DNA of 54,240 nt from WANQ01 sp964448055 (GTDB lineage Archaea; Thermoproteota; Thermoprotei_A; Sulfolobales; WANQ01), in NCBI GenBank assembly GCA_964448055.1, contig CAYUVB010000005.1, positions 1 through 54,240 on the forward strand, written 5' to 3'. Shown here piece by piece: positions 41,656-51,012 of this stretch (position 1 is its first letter; every line of letters begins with the position of its first letter). The notes beneath the pieces are model-generated. The model was not told the DNA's origin. It did no database searches and saw nothing but the letters and a program-made list of their open reading frames with translations. The translations under genes and the position numbers were made by a program.

Positions 41656-44600
41656 ATAAAACTACAAAAGAATTGAAAGTCGGTAAGCCACGTTGGAAGC
41701 TTCCTTTCACGGCCCTTCCATAAAACTACAAAAGAATTGAAAGTATCAACAAAGTCCTCTATCCTTCTAGAAATCATAGAATCAGATAAAACTACAAAAG
41801 AATTGAAAGTTAGCGCTGATAAGAGGGTTGTTATCGCTGGGGATAAGGTAACGTTATAAAACTACAAAAGAATTGAAAGCGTAGCGCTTACTAGGCGGTG
41901 GCGCATTTGAAATCCTATCATATAAAACTACAAAAGAATTGAAAGTCACTTCTATGCCAGGCTGGATGTCGTAGACTTCTCGGACATGCTATAAAACTAC
42001 AAAAGAATTGAAAGATTTTCTGGATTTGTTGCACCATATAAAGTTCAACCTCATTTAGAATAAAACTACAAAAGAATTGAAAGGAGAGAGTACTTGAGAG
42101 GAACCTAGACTTCGCATCAAAGGCATAAAACTACAAAAGAATTGAAAGGCATAATACTGCTCATATACTCCCCGTAAAGTAGTAAGCGATTATAAAACTA
42201 CAAAAGAATTGAAAGTGGCAAACCTATCTATTTGCTCAATCAATGATTTCTCCAACTTATAAAACTACAAAAGAATTGAAAGAAAGCCATCTGACGCCTA
42301 TACAAAGCAAGTTCTAGTTTAGATAAAACTACAAAAGAATTGAAAGATGCTTGATTTTCCGCCTATAACAGGGTTTTGTTTCCATAGTTTATAAAACTAC
42401 AAAAGAATTGAAAGATACCTCGTGATATCGAAGCAATGGTATAGACTGGTAGAGTTATATAAAACTACAAAAGAATTGAAAGTGGTAATGATACTGGCAC
42501 CTTCACTGCCAACAATAGCATACGAATAAAACTACAAAAGAATTGAAAGTTCTATTCCAACTAGCGGTGGAGAAGGGTTTGAAGCCATAATAAAACTACA
42601 AAAGAATTGAAAGTCTCACGGTACCTGTATGCTTCAACCAGCTTCCTTTCTAAGATAAAACTACAAAAGAATTGAAAGCGCAGAGACCCGGCGCCACATG
42701 GCGCCACAAGCTCTTGGACGCATAAAACTACAAAAGAATTGAAAGGAGAACTATAACAAGATAATGCAGTGCATTGAATCCGAGGCATACATAAAACTAC
42801 AAAAGAATTGAAAGGTTGAATACTTCGTCCAACTCACTCACCGAACAATAGCTTCCTCAATAAAACTACAAAAGAATTGAAAGAAGAGTGCAGCAGAAGC
42901 AGTAAAAGAAGTATTATCACATGAAGGATAAAACTACAAAAGAATTGAAAGTGTAAGCTCTTTCGGCTCAGTAGTTTCAGCCGGAATTGACTTATAAAAC
43001 TACAAAAGAATTGAAAGTCTTTACTGAGGACTCAAACATTTCCTCGGGTAATGCTAGTGGCTATAAAACTACAAAAGAATTGAAAGTGATAATAGAATCT
43101 AACGAGACCAATAGTTATATCAGTTACAGCATAAAACTACAAAAGAATTGAAAGCATGAGCTGCATAAGCAAATGGAGCACCAACTGCAGCGTAGATAAA
43201 ACTACAAAAGAATTGAAAGTGATATAGAGCTAGCACGTACATTCGTGCACTTCTTGGATATAAAACTACAAAAGAATTGAAAGGATCACGTGGCTCCAAG
43301 GAATCGATTGGGGTGGAATAGGACAATAAAACTACAAAAGAATTGAAAGAAGAATAAAAAAGGGCGTAAAAAGGAAAAAAAGAGTTTTGGTTTATAAAAC
43401 TACAAAAGAATTGAAAGTGAAGTGCCCATTAGCATCAGTAGTTAGACCTGATGGTGTTATAAAACTACAAAAGAATTGAAAGTCTTCATCACTAAAGACT
43501 ATGCTTGTAAACAGATCACGCTTAAATAAAACTACAAAAGAATTGAAAGCTCTATACTATTGCATGAGGGAATATAAAAGGCTATGCCTATAAAACTACA
43601 AAAGAATTGAAAGTTGATCACTACCTCAAGGTGAAGAAGCCATTAAGGCAAAGAATAATAAAACTACAAAAGAATTGAAAGAACAGATACTGATAGGTCT
43701 GTATTCAGGAAGGGGACAACAGGCTACGATAAAACTACAAAAGAATTGAAAGCTCTTTAGCTTCAGCTAGGAAGCTTGTTAGCTTATCCTTGCCCTATAA
43801 AACTACAAAAGAATTGAAAGTACTGCTAGTTGGAATACTAATGATGTTCAGAAGGTGATACAATGGAATAAAACTACAAAAGAATTGAAAGACGGGATGC
43901 ATAAGAATACCTAACACCACAATAGCATATCTGTTATATAAAACTACAAAAGAATTGAAAGAGAGCCTGGGAGAGCAACCTTTCAGCAGACAAAATATCT
44001 CTCTTATAAAACTACAAAAGAATTGAAAGTTACAACATCGAAACCATAGAGGATAAACAGGAGAATAGATAAGATAAAACTACAAAAGAATTGAAAGGAA
44101 GATGGTAGTACAAGTGATGGCTTTATCTATGAGCTTGTAGGTAAATAAAACTACAAAAGAATTGAAAGTATCTTGTATAGTTCATCTGGTAGGTCTTTGA
44201 AGAATAGGTCTAGCTTATAAAACTACAAAAGAATTGAAAGACAAGACCGTAGACCAGGGACTTAAGGTTGAACTTGAAGCTAAATAAAACTACAAAAGAA
44301 TTGAAAGCACTGTTATCGATTTACCTCCTAGTAGACTTGATAGAATACTATAAAACTACAAAAGAATTGAAAGTATAATGAACTCCTCGTAGAACGATAT
44401 ACTCTCTAAGATTACTTCCCAATAAAACTACAAAAGAATTGAAAGAACCTTATCGTTATGGGACACTACCATATCCTTGGATGGGGTAATAAAACTACAA
44501 AAGAATTGAAAGCATATAGAGGGTTTAGGTCTATTTCATGGATTTTGTTTTGTATAAAACTACAAAAGAATTGAAAGTACCCTTCTCTACAAGATATACT

Positions 44601-44783
44601 AAGGTATTATACGCAGCATAAAACTACAAAAGAATTGAAAGGCATCTTCGCTAACAGCTAGAGTAATGTATGCAGTTGCACTAAATAAAACTACAAAAGA
44701 ATTGAAAGGGGAACAGGCATTATAGACACATATCACGTATTGGTAACATTAGATATCTTATAAAATTGTAAAGGATTAGGAGT
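41656..44783 (+). CRISPR. CRISPR array: 46 identical repeats plus one decayed terminal repeat
   Basis: The 24-base repeat begins ATAAAACTAC and ends AGAATTGAAAG. I find 46 copies by eye, the first at 41656-41679 and the last perfect one at 44685-44708, with start-to-start distances of 64-72, so spacers are 40-48 bases. A degenerate 47th repeat (44760-44783, about 15 of 24 matches) follows a longer, 51-base spacer. The direction is plus: the 3' ATTGAAAG gives the crRNA 5' tag. Uniform repeats up to the last point to an active array. Spacers differ from one another on reading; none was searched against databases. Confidence 0.97.
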
Positions 44784-44903
44784 GCTTGTCTTGATTATTA
44801 TTTGATAATTTGTTTCAGTTCGTGTAGAAATCATAGTTAATGAGATGTTTTAATCGCACCATGAAGTACAAAATACTTAAATAACAACTAAGACAGGGTA
44901 ATA
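44784..44903. other. Spacer between the array and the RNA candidate, with a TATA box
   Basis: AT-rich. CTTAAATA at 44876-44883 lies about 22-28 bases before the abrupt GC-rich block that starts near 44904. Nothing else is supported. Confidence 0.45.
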
Positions 44904-45015
44904 GTTGATGGCGGGGCGATGAACCAGCGCTGTGGGTACCTGGTTTGCCACGCTAAATGGTTCGTTGGACCACACCCTCTTACTCTATATAGGCTTGGGT
45001 GAGCTTTGCCCTCTT
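44904..45015 (+). ncRNA. Candidate structured RNA next to the CRISPR array
   Basis: A GC-rich block in an AT-rich intergenic space, starting where the TATA box at 44876-44883 predicts transcription to begin. GATGAACCA (44918-44926) pairs with TGGTTCGTT (44958-44966) using two or three wobbles, and inside it GTGG (44932-44935) pairs with CCAC (44948-44951). ACA at 44972-44974 lies 14 bases after the inner loop, as in an H/ACA guide RNA, but I see no kink-turn. A 27-codon ORF (44919-45002, MNQRCGYLVCHAKW start) also runs through it, so a small peptide is the alternative. Confidence 0.35.
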
Positions 45016-45146
45016 TCTGCTTCCCATAATACTTCATGGCTATAGAGATGTGCTATAGATAATGTAACGTATTGATGATAATGTTTATTAGTTTTCTCTA
45101 GACCTATAGGTTATGGATATGCCGTATCTGGAGGCGGAAACTCTAG

Positions 45147-46538
45147 TTGCGGGAAGTTTTCGTAGATAGGGCTGTGGAGTTAAGTGTTCTTGAGAGGGAG
45201 TATAAGAGTAATGGGTTCCGCCTAGTTGTTGTTTATGGTAGGAGGAGGATTGGTAAAACCTATCTGCTAAGGTTCTTTACTAATGGTAGAGATAGCATCT
45301 ATTTTACTGCTATTGAGTCCTCGAAGGAGATATTGTATGAGGAACTCTCACGGATTATATCTAGAAGGTTTAACGTCAATGTATTATTTAATAGGATTGA
45401 CGATGTTTTAGACTTTATTAGAAAGAATACTAGCAGTAGAATAGTACTTGTACTAGACGAGTTCCAGTACCTTGTCCGTGCTGACCCTGAGATTCCATCT
45501 AGGATCCAGAGGTTTATCGACGAGAACCCTGGTGTAAGCATATTGTTGATTATATGTGGTTCAGCTGTATCATTCTTTGAGAAAGAGTTGCTTGGCTATC
45601 GTGCACCATTGTTTGGTAGGAGGACTGCTACTTTAAGGCTGAGGCCTATGAAGTTCCTTGACGTATGGTGCTTCTACCCTAGATATAATGCTGTTGATGC
45701 TTTGAGAACTTACTCTATTTTTGGTGGAACACCCGCCTATGCTAGATACGTTGATGACTCCAAATCCGTGATAGACAATATAGTTGAAAATGTTCTTAAG
45801 AAAGGATCCTATCTCTACAGTGAGGCTATAGACCTGCTTAGACAGGAGGTTAGAGAGACATCAACCTACTCGTCAATACTAAATGCTATTGCACTAGGCT
45901 ATACTAAGGTCTCAGAAATAGCTAGCCTAGCAGGAATATCATCTAAAACCATATCAAAATACCTACAACTACTGGAACAACTAGACATTATTGAGAGAAT
46001 AAGATCCCTTGGTAGACGTGGTGGTGAGGCAAGGGTAGAGATAATCGACCCATACTTCCTCTTCTGGTACAAGTACGTTAAACCAAATCTAAGCTACCTA
46101 GAGCTGGACATAGTAGACCCCGTTAAGAAGAGGATAAGAGAGGAAATAGACCTACATGTAGCCCAAGTCCTAGAAACACTTGCTCGAAGAGAACTAGTTT
46201 ACGATATACTAGTACCCAGGATCACTCCATTAAAACTAGTTGAAGTGGGTAAATGGTGGTATAAGGGTGAAGAAATAGACGTAGTAGTAAGAGGAAAAGA
46301 GAAAACCGTGTTCATAGAGGTAAAGTGGAGTGACCTAGACCTAAGAGAAGCTGATAGAATACTAGACAAACTAGAAGATAAGGCACTAGATTCAAAGCTC
46401 ATGAAGCCGCAGAACTACTACGTAGTCATGGCGCGGAGTATAAGTGGCACGAATAAACCAGTAGAGATCCAGGATAGTAGAGTATATGTGGATTTATCTA
46501 GGATACTAGAACAATTATCTCCAGCTAAGAAGAAATAA
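45147..46538 (+). CDS. Archaeal ATPase with C-terminal DUF234 nuclease-like domain
   Basis: 463 residues. Walker A VVYGRRRIGKTYLLRF (about 27-42), Walker B IVLVLDEFQYL (about 95-105), arginine-rich RAPLFGRRTATLRLRPM, a winged helix (YTKVSEIASLAGISSKTISK) and a C-terminal DUF234 domain. The latter has EIDVVVRGKEKTVFIEVKWS, which has the E/D...ExK pattern of a PD-(D/E)xK nuclease. Such proteins are common in archaeal mobile and defence regions; function is unproven. TTG start at 45147. Confidence 0.85.
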   Translation: MREVFVDRAVELSVLEREYKSNGFRLVVVYGRRRIGKTYLLRFFTNGRDSIYFTAIESSKEILYEELSRIISRRFNVNVLFNRIDDVLDFIRKNTSSRIVLVLDEFQYLVRADPEIPSRIQRFIDENPGVSILLIICGSAVSFFEKELLGYRAPLFGRRTATLRLRPMKFLDVWCFYPRYNAVDALRTYSIFGGTPAYARYVDDSKSVIDNIVENVLKKGSYLYSEAIDLLRQEVRETSTYSSILNAIALGYTKVSEIASLAGISSKTISKYLQLLEQLDIIERIRSLGRRGGEARVEIIDPYFLFWYKYVKPNLSYLELDIVDPVKKRIREEIDLHVAQVLETLARRELVYDILVPRITPLKLVEVGKWWYKGEEIDVVVRGKEKTVFIEVKWSDLDLREADRILDKLEDKALDSKLMKPQNYYVVMARSISGTNKPVEIQDSRVYVDLSRILEQLSPAKKK

Positions 46539-46546
46539 TAGTATAG

Positions 46547-47107
46547 CTATAACGTGCTCTCTACTAGGGTCTTCACCAGCTGGAATAGCTTCCTATTTCT
46601 TACACGAACCTTGATCTTTATCCCTTCTCCTTCAAGTAATCTGTAGTCTCTTATCTCCACATCCTCCACACCTGGCACGGTTATCCTTGCACTCTTGTGT
46701 AGTGCTAAACACTCTATGATCTTGGAGAACCTTGTCTCCTCCAACTTGTTAGTCTCCTGATCTTGTTCTACTAGTACTGTGTCTACACCCATAGATTTTA
46801 CTAGGAGTGCTAGATTCTTATCGCCTGTGACCATGCACACGCATTTTCTCTCCGACTTCAACCTCTGAGCATACCTTGCTATTGCTTGATCCCCTCTCTC
46901 ACGCGAAATCATGCTTGTCAACCCATGCCTCCATAATTCCACCAGCCCTAGCATCCTAGGAACATGTGTTTCTAATGCTCTCCCCTTCGCCTCTAGAAAC
47001 AATGATAGCTCAGACATTACTGGCGGTGGTATCTCCAATAAATTCTTAGGTGTATACACTATTATCTCATCCAGTAACCCCAGCATCAATATGTTAGTAT
47101 CTATCAC
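46547..47107 (-). CDS. PIN-domain protein
   Basis: 186 residues. VIDTNILMLGLLDEI at the very N-terminus has the first Asp (Asp3), PPVMSELSLFLEAKG the Glu, CMVTGDKNLALL a later Asp. The C-terminal 50 residues (RITVPGVEDVEIRDYRLLEG and on) are not typical VapC, so it may be a different PIN subfamily. GTG 47107 is the start. The sequence upstream on this strand reads as broken toxin-antitoxin remnants, so its antitoxin may be lost. Confidence 0.7.
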   Translation of the reverse strand: MIDTNILMLGLLDEIIVYTPKNLLEIPPPVMSELSLFLEAKGRALETHVPRMLGLVELWRHGLTSMISRERGDQAIARYAQRLKSERKCVCMVTGDKNLALLVKSMGVDTVLVEQDQETNKLEETRFSKIIECLALHKSARITVPGVEDVEIRDYRLLEGEGIKIKVRVRNRKLFQLVKTLVESTL

Positions 47108-47109
47108 TA

Positions 47110-47290
47110 TACTACATCCACGGTTAACACATTCCTCAAAGGGTCTCTACGTCCATTCTAACTGGTTTACCACGGTCAAGACACCACTCCAGATCACTTA
47201 TACTACAAGCCCATTTCCTCCAATCACCATAGGCTTCCTCAACCTCCTCTACAACTGGCTCATACCTTACATTCAATACAGCTCTAGAAC
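47110..47290 (-). pseudogene. Remnant of a small gene between vapC remains and the PIN gene
   Basis: On the minus strand a frame reads YEPVVEEVEEAYGDWRKWAC, then SISDLEWCLDRGKPVRMDV, before a stop; one more shift continues with DPLRNVLTVDVV to a stop just at the GTG of the PIN gene. This looks like the antitoxin that once preceded the PIN gene, now with at least one frameshift. I do not recognise its family. Confidence 0.4.
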
Positions 47291-47500
47291 CACAAGCTCT
47301 AACCTATCTTCTCATCCGCTTGCATAATTGGAGCCCTAGGTTTACTGGTATGCTTCCATATAGCATTGGTTACCTCCTTTAACTACAAGGTCTACCGAGT
47401 AGACTACACTTACAAGATGCTCCTCTATACTACCTAAGTCCTCTTCCCTTAAGGGGTACTTTGCTAGTGCTGAAGCACCAATGACTATCACGATCCTTCC
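47290..47500 (-). pseudogene. Wrecked VapC (PIN) gene overlapping vapB
   Basis: From GTG near 47488 the minus strand reads VIVIGASALAKYPLREEDLG, then SIEEHLVSVVYSVDLVVK. After an extra G the reading continues in the next frame as EVTNAIWKHTSKPRAPIMQA then DEKIG and a stop. This is a VapC of the type xVIDASALAKY, with the catalytic Asp changed to Gly and at least two frame disruptions. The Asp-to-Gly base (47478) is the same one that opens the stop of vapB. Confidence 0.7.
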
Positions 47501-47705
47501 TCACATACCGTGTAACTATCTCTCTCGGGACCTCAGGTAGCTGTTCTACAACCCTATGTACCTCCTCCAACACCTTCCTCCTATGAAGCTCCTCAACTCT
47601 TTCCTCAAGAAACCTCCTAACCTCCTCACTCCAGTTAATATTACCCAAGGAATCCATTTTCTCCCTAAGCCTACGTGGTATATGTATACCTATAATAACA
47701 CTCAA
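47430..47705 (-). CDS. vapB: VapB-type antitoxin with a read-through tail
   Basis: 91 residues. The N-terminal IIGIHIPRRLREKMDSLGNI and SEEVRRFLEERVEELHRRK helix are an RHH/CopG-type domain; the C-terminal LPEVPREIVTRYVRKDRDSH is the usual VapB end. In relatives a TGA follows DRDSH; here the codon is TGG, and 16 or so unrelated residues (WCFSTSKVPLKGRGLR) follow. Its partner vapC is a wreck. It may still bind DNA or other VapC proteins. Confidence 0.7.
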   Translation of the reverse strand: MSVIIGIHIPRRLREKMDSLGNINWSEEVRRFLEERVEELHRRKVLEEVHRVVEQLPEVPREIVTRYVRKDRDSHWCFSTSKVPLKGRGLR

Positions 47706-47900
47706 ACTATGACATAATCTAGAACTAGGTTACATGGTAAATATATGTTGCGTAGAATATTATCAATGCATATAAAGTATTACTTGGAGTATATGGGTTG
47801 GAAAACGTTAACTAGGCCGGGTTCATGGTTATAGTTTTCTTAGCTGTCAAGACAAAAGTCTATCTTACTTCTATTATCCAGTATTTTACTATAATGTATT

Positions 47901-49628
47901 CTATGGTTTCTGATGACTTGTTTGAGGTGGTGGTACTTGTATGAATATTTTCTGTATCCTTATGGCATAAGTTGATAGTAAAGCATAACCGCTTGGTGCT
48001 CCTCTCAGGGTATTATAGTGTTCCTGTAATCCTATTGCTTCAAGGCTTTGTTTATCGCTTCGGAAGGCTATCTTAGTATTAGTCAACTGTATCACTAGAC
48101 TGTTTAGGTCTTGGGGCTGATGTGTTGCAAATATTACTCCCATTCTCCTTATTCTTCCAAGCCTTGTCATTTTGTTTACCATAGATTCCACTAGATCCTT
48201 ACTAAAAGCTTCACGTGTTGACTGTGGGAAATAGTTGTGTGCTTCATCTACAAGTATTATTGTTGGCTTCGTCTCTACTCCTTCCCTTAAATACTTATCC
48301 TTCCACTCAAATATTCTTTCAAGAATCCTATAGACTACTACAGTTTGCGTATAGGGTGATGAAGCATACATATTAGCCCATCTAAGATCAACTACTAGGA
48401 CATTAGCATACCTATTGAATAACCAGTCATAGTCTGGCTCAGCTATCCATAGTATGGGTCTATCTAGTGGAAGCCTATGTGAGATCCCTTCTCTTACAAT
48501 CCTGTTGTCAAATAATCCTGTTCTCTCAAGGATTATTAGTCCTCTTAGAATATTCTCTACCGTACCCCTATGTACCTTAAGGTCTTTAGCTATGTGTTCT
48601 AGTCGAATACTATTACTTATTACTTCTCTAAGTGTTTTACCAGGTGTTTTCTCTAGTAGTTCTGTAAGGAATAATCTTGCTTGATCAGTAAATACTGGAA
48701 TAAAGTCTCCTAGCTGGCTTCTTACATCTAGGTATCTTAGACCCCAAGGTATTAGTGTTAACCATAAGCACCTACCGCTACTATCCTCTAATTTCACGTC
48801 AACTGTTTCCAGGGCTAGGTTTACATTATCGATATCCTTAAGTGATGTATTGATTTCTCTTATCCTAAGGTCTCTAAAAGTTCTTCCAATGTATTCTAAT
48901 ATGAGTTTCTCTCCAAAATCCTCTGCTATCTTATCGATATCCCTACTTAGATTCATATCCTTTACTAGCTGTTTTAATAAGGTGTTAGTGATCGGTGTTA
49001 TAACTGTAAGCTTATCCAATGGAGTATATAGCTTGTCTTCTCTTCCAAGCTCGGGATTCTCTTGTATTATTGATAGGTAGTCTCCCTGTAAATCAAATGC
49101 TATTACAAGTGGCTTGACCTGTAGATACTCGTAGTGTATAGATAATGCCATGTTCTTGAGGAATACCGTTTTACCACTACCTGTTGTACCTATAACAAGT
49201 AGGTGATGGTATAATGCCTGAAGAGGAAGCCTAACATCAACATCTCTTCTAATACTACTGCCTGTTACCAGATAGCCTAGTAGTACTCCCTGTTCCGGTA
49301 TACCAAGTAGTTTCTTAATAATCTGTGACCTAGGTACTATCACAGGTGAACCTGGTTCAAGAGGTGTTACTGGTGGCTGTGGTTCACCTATACTACCATC
49401 GTCATCAATTCTTGCTTCAGCTAATAGTTCTACGTGAAGTATTAGAGGTGTTTGAATAGTTGAAGGATCCTCTATCATAGTGGTTACAGGGATGTTCATT
49501 GCTGATAATAGGTCTTCTCTACGATAACCCACAATACTAGCAAGTACTATACGCTTCGATAAGGGGTTGATTATTCCTAGAATAGAGCCTATTCCTAATA
49601 CTTCGCTTCTACTTAAGCTATACTCCAT
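47901..49628 (-). CDS. herA: HerA-type bipolar DNA helicase/translocase
   Basis: 575 residues from ATG 49628. N-terminal HAS-barrel-like domain, then Walker A IGTTGSGKTVFLKNMA (about 143-158), the FDLQGDYLSI segment, Walker B TIILVDEAHNYFPQ and the arginine-finger region MTRLGRIRRMGVIFATHQPQ (about 505-524). It forms a hexameric DNA pump and works with NurA in DNA end resection. The frame is open and protein-like for 57 codons upstream of 49628 (LAEHLISKLREALDSARKIA, and KRIVAIDVGFSDY just before the Met), so the true start is near 49799-49806, right after the nurA stop. Confidence 0.88.
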   Translation of the reverse strand: MEYSLSRSEVLGIGSILGIINPLSKRIVLASIVGYRREDLLSAMNIPVTTMIEDPSTIQTPLILHVELLAEARIDDDGSIGEPQPPVTPLEPGSPVIVPRSQIIKKLLGIPEQGVLLGYLVTGSSIRRDVDVRLPLQALYHHLLVIGTTGSGKTVFLKNMALSIHYEYLQVKPLVIAFDLQGDYLSIIQENPELGREDKLYTPLDKLTVITPITNTLLKQLVKDMNLSRDIDKIAEDFGEKLILEYIGRTFRDLRIREINTSLKDIDNVNLALETVDVKLEDSSGRCLWLTLIPWGLRYLDVRSQLGDFIPVFTDQARLFLTELLEKTPGKTLREVISNSIRLEHIAKDLKVHRGTVENILRGLIILERTGLFDNRIVREGISHRLPLDRPILWIAEPDYDWLFNRYANVLVVDLRWANMYASSPYTQTVVVYRILERIFEWKDKYLREGVETKPTIILVDEAHNYFPQSTREAFSKDLVESMVNKMTRLGRIRRMGVIFATHQPQDLNSLVIQLTNTKIAFRSDKQSLEAIGLQEHYNTLRGAPSGYALLSTYAIRIQKIFIQVPPPQTSHQKP

Positions 49629-49818
49629 GTAGTCACTAAACCCTACATCGATTGCTACGATACGCTTAGATTCTTTAACCTCGACTGGCTGAATTCTAGC
49701 AATACGTCCAATAATTCTACCATCAGCTGATAACTCTAGTGCAATCTTCCTAGCAGAGTCTAATGCCTCCCTAAGCTTACTGATTAAATGTTCAGCCAGG
49801 GTTCATCTCCTCTATAAA

Positions 49819-51012
49819 CTATTCTTTTAGTTCCCTTAAAACATCAGTTATCTTAGCGTACTCATCGTATGCAAGACTTATTATGGGTGAGAGTCTTTGA
49901 TACATCAACATATATAGTAGGGCTGTTAGCCTACGAGAAGCCTTATCAACAATCTCTAAACCTGCTGGTATTCCACGTAGGCTTAGAGATGACACTAGCA
50001 TGTTGATTATGGACTCTATCTCGCTACTCCATTTCCTCCAATGATCATATAATACCTCTATTCGTGCAATCTGGTATCCTCGTGGAGTCTTCCTAGCAAT
50101 ATACCAGTACACCTTATCTCTAAGTACATGTTCTAGGTCGCCATGCTTACCTGTATATCTTAGCAGGAATGGGCCTAGGATAACAGGCTTCATTAGTGGA
50201 GGCTTAACCATGGCTTCAACAATATACTCTACTAGTAATGGGTCAGTTATAGTACTGGATGCATGTTCTCCTCTTAGTCCAAGAAGACTTAGTAGTTCAT
50301 TGCATCTTACTAGTTTCCGACTATACTCTACTCTCTTAACAAACCCTATAATCGGGAAGTAACTCTTGTTTATCATGTCAATCCTATACTTGAACAACTT
50401 CTTGAATACTTCAGCATATCTACCATGAATACTACCTTCATAGAATAGTATTCTAGGCGTATAGTATAGTGGGCCATCAATTACTACTCCATCCACATTA
50501 CTATTCTCTATGATTCTCTGTAACCCATTATTCTCCAAGTTTAATCTCAGCTCATCTCCTATATTATCATCCTTGTATTCTAGATCATAGTATTCCCCTA
50601 CAATATTCTTAACAACTAGGAAGCCAGGATTGTTCTCCTCAATGAATTCTAGTATTTGACGAATAGACTTAACGCCAATAAAACCAGTACGTGCTTCACC
50701 AGTTATAGACGGGATAAAACCAATACTACCACTAATATTAAATGCCAACCCTGATACTATGAATCTCATAGGGTTAAAACCAATACCACGAGAACTAGAA
50801 TCAAGAAAGCCTAAAACACCCTTATACCCATAGCCAATATTATCCTGTACCCGTATAGGATTATCTTCTAGAACACTAGACCTACCTGAAACCTCAACAT
50901 ATTCATCTAAGCTCCTATTAACTCTGTGAACAATAACACTATTAAGAGAAAATTTGATACGCTCAACTAGTTCAGCAATAGAGTTAACTACATCAACAAT
51001 ATTGGTAGCCAA
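49819..51012 (-). CDS. nurA: NurA-type 5'-3' nuclease
   Basis: 397 residues. The NurA active-site blocks are present: YKGVLGFLDSSSRGIGFN (first Asp at about 70) and NVDGVVIDGPLYYTPRILF (second Asp near 178), with MVKPPLMKPVILGPFLLRYT (about 263-282) and RIEVLYDH in the C-terminal part. With HerA it degrades 5' strands at breaks. It is the first gene of the nurA-herA operon; herA begins within 25 bases of its stop. Mre11 and Rad50 are not in the window. Confidence 0.85.
   Translation of the reverse strand: MATNIVDVVNSIAELVERIKFSLNSVIVHRVNRSLDEYVEVSGRSSVLEDNPIRVQDNIGYGYKGVLGFLDSSSRGIGFNPMRFIVSGLAFNISGSIGFIPSITGEARTGFIGVKSIRQILEFIEENNPGFLVVKNIVGEYYDLEYKDDNIGDELRLNLENNGLQRIIENSNVDGVVIDGPLYYTPRILFYEGSIHGRYAEVFKKLFKYRIDMINKSYFPIIGFVKRVEYSRKLVRCNELLSLLGLRGEHASSTITDPLLVEYIVEAMVKPPLMKPVILGPFLLRYTGKHGDLEHVLRDKVYWYIARKTPRGYQIARIEVLYDHWRKWSSEIESIINMLVSSLSLRGIPAGLEIVDKASRRLTALLYMLMYQRLSPIISLAYDEYAKITDVLRELKE

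Noticed and set aside
41562..43326. Minus-strand ORFs over the CRISPR array with repeated FNSFVVL
   Set aside because: They are translations of the repeat (41562-41777, 42561-42788, 43120-43326), not genes.
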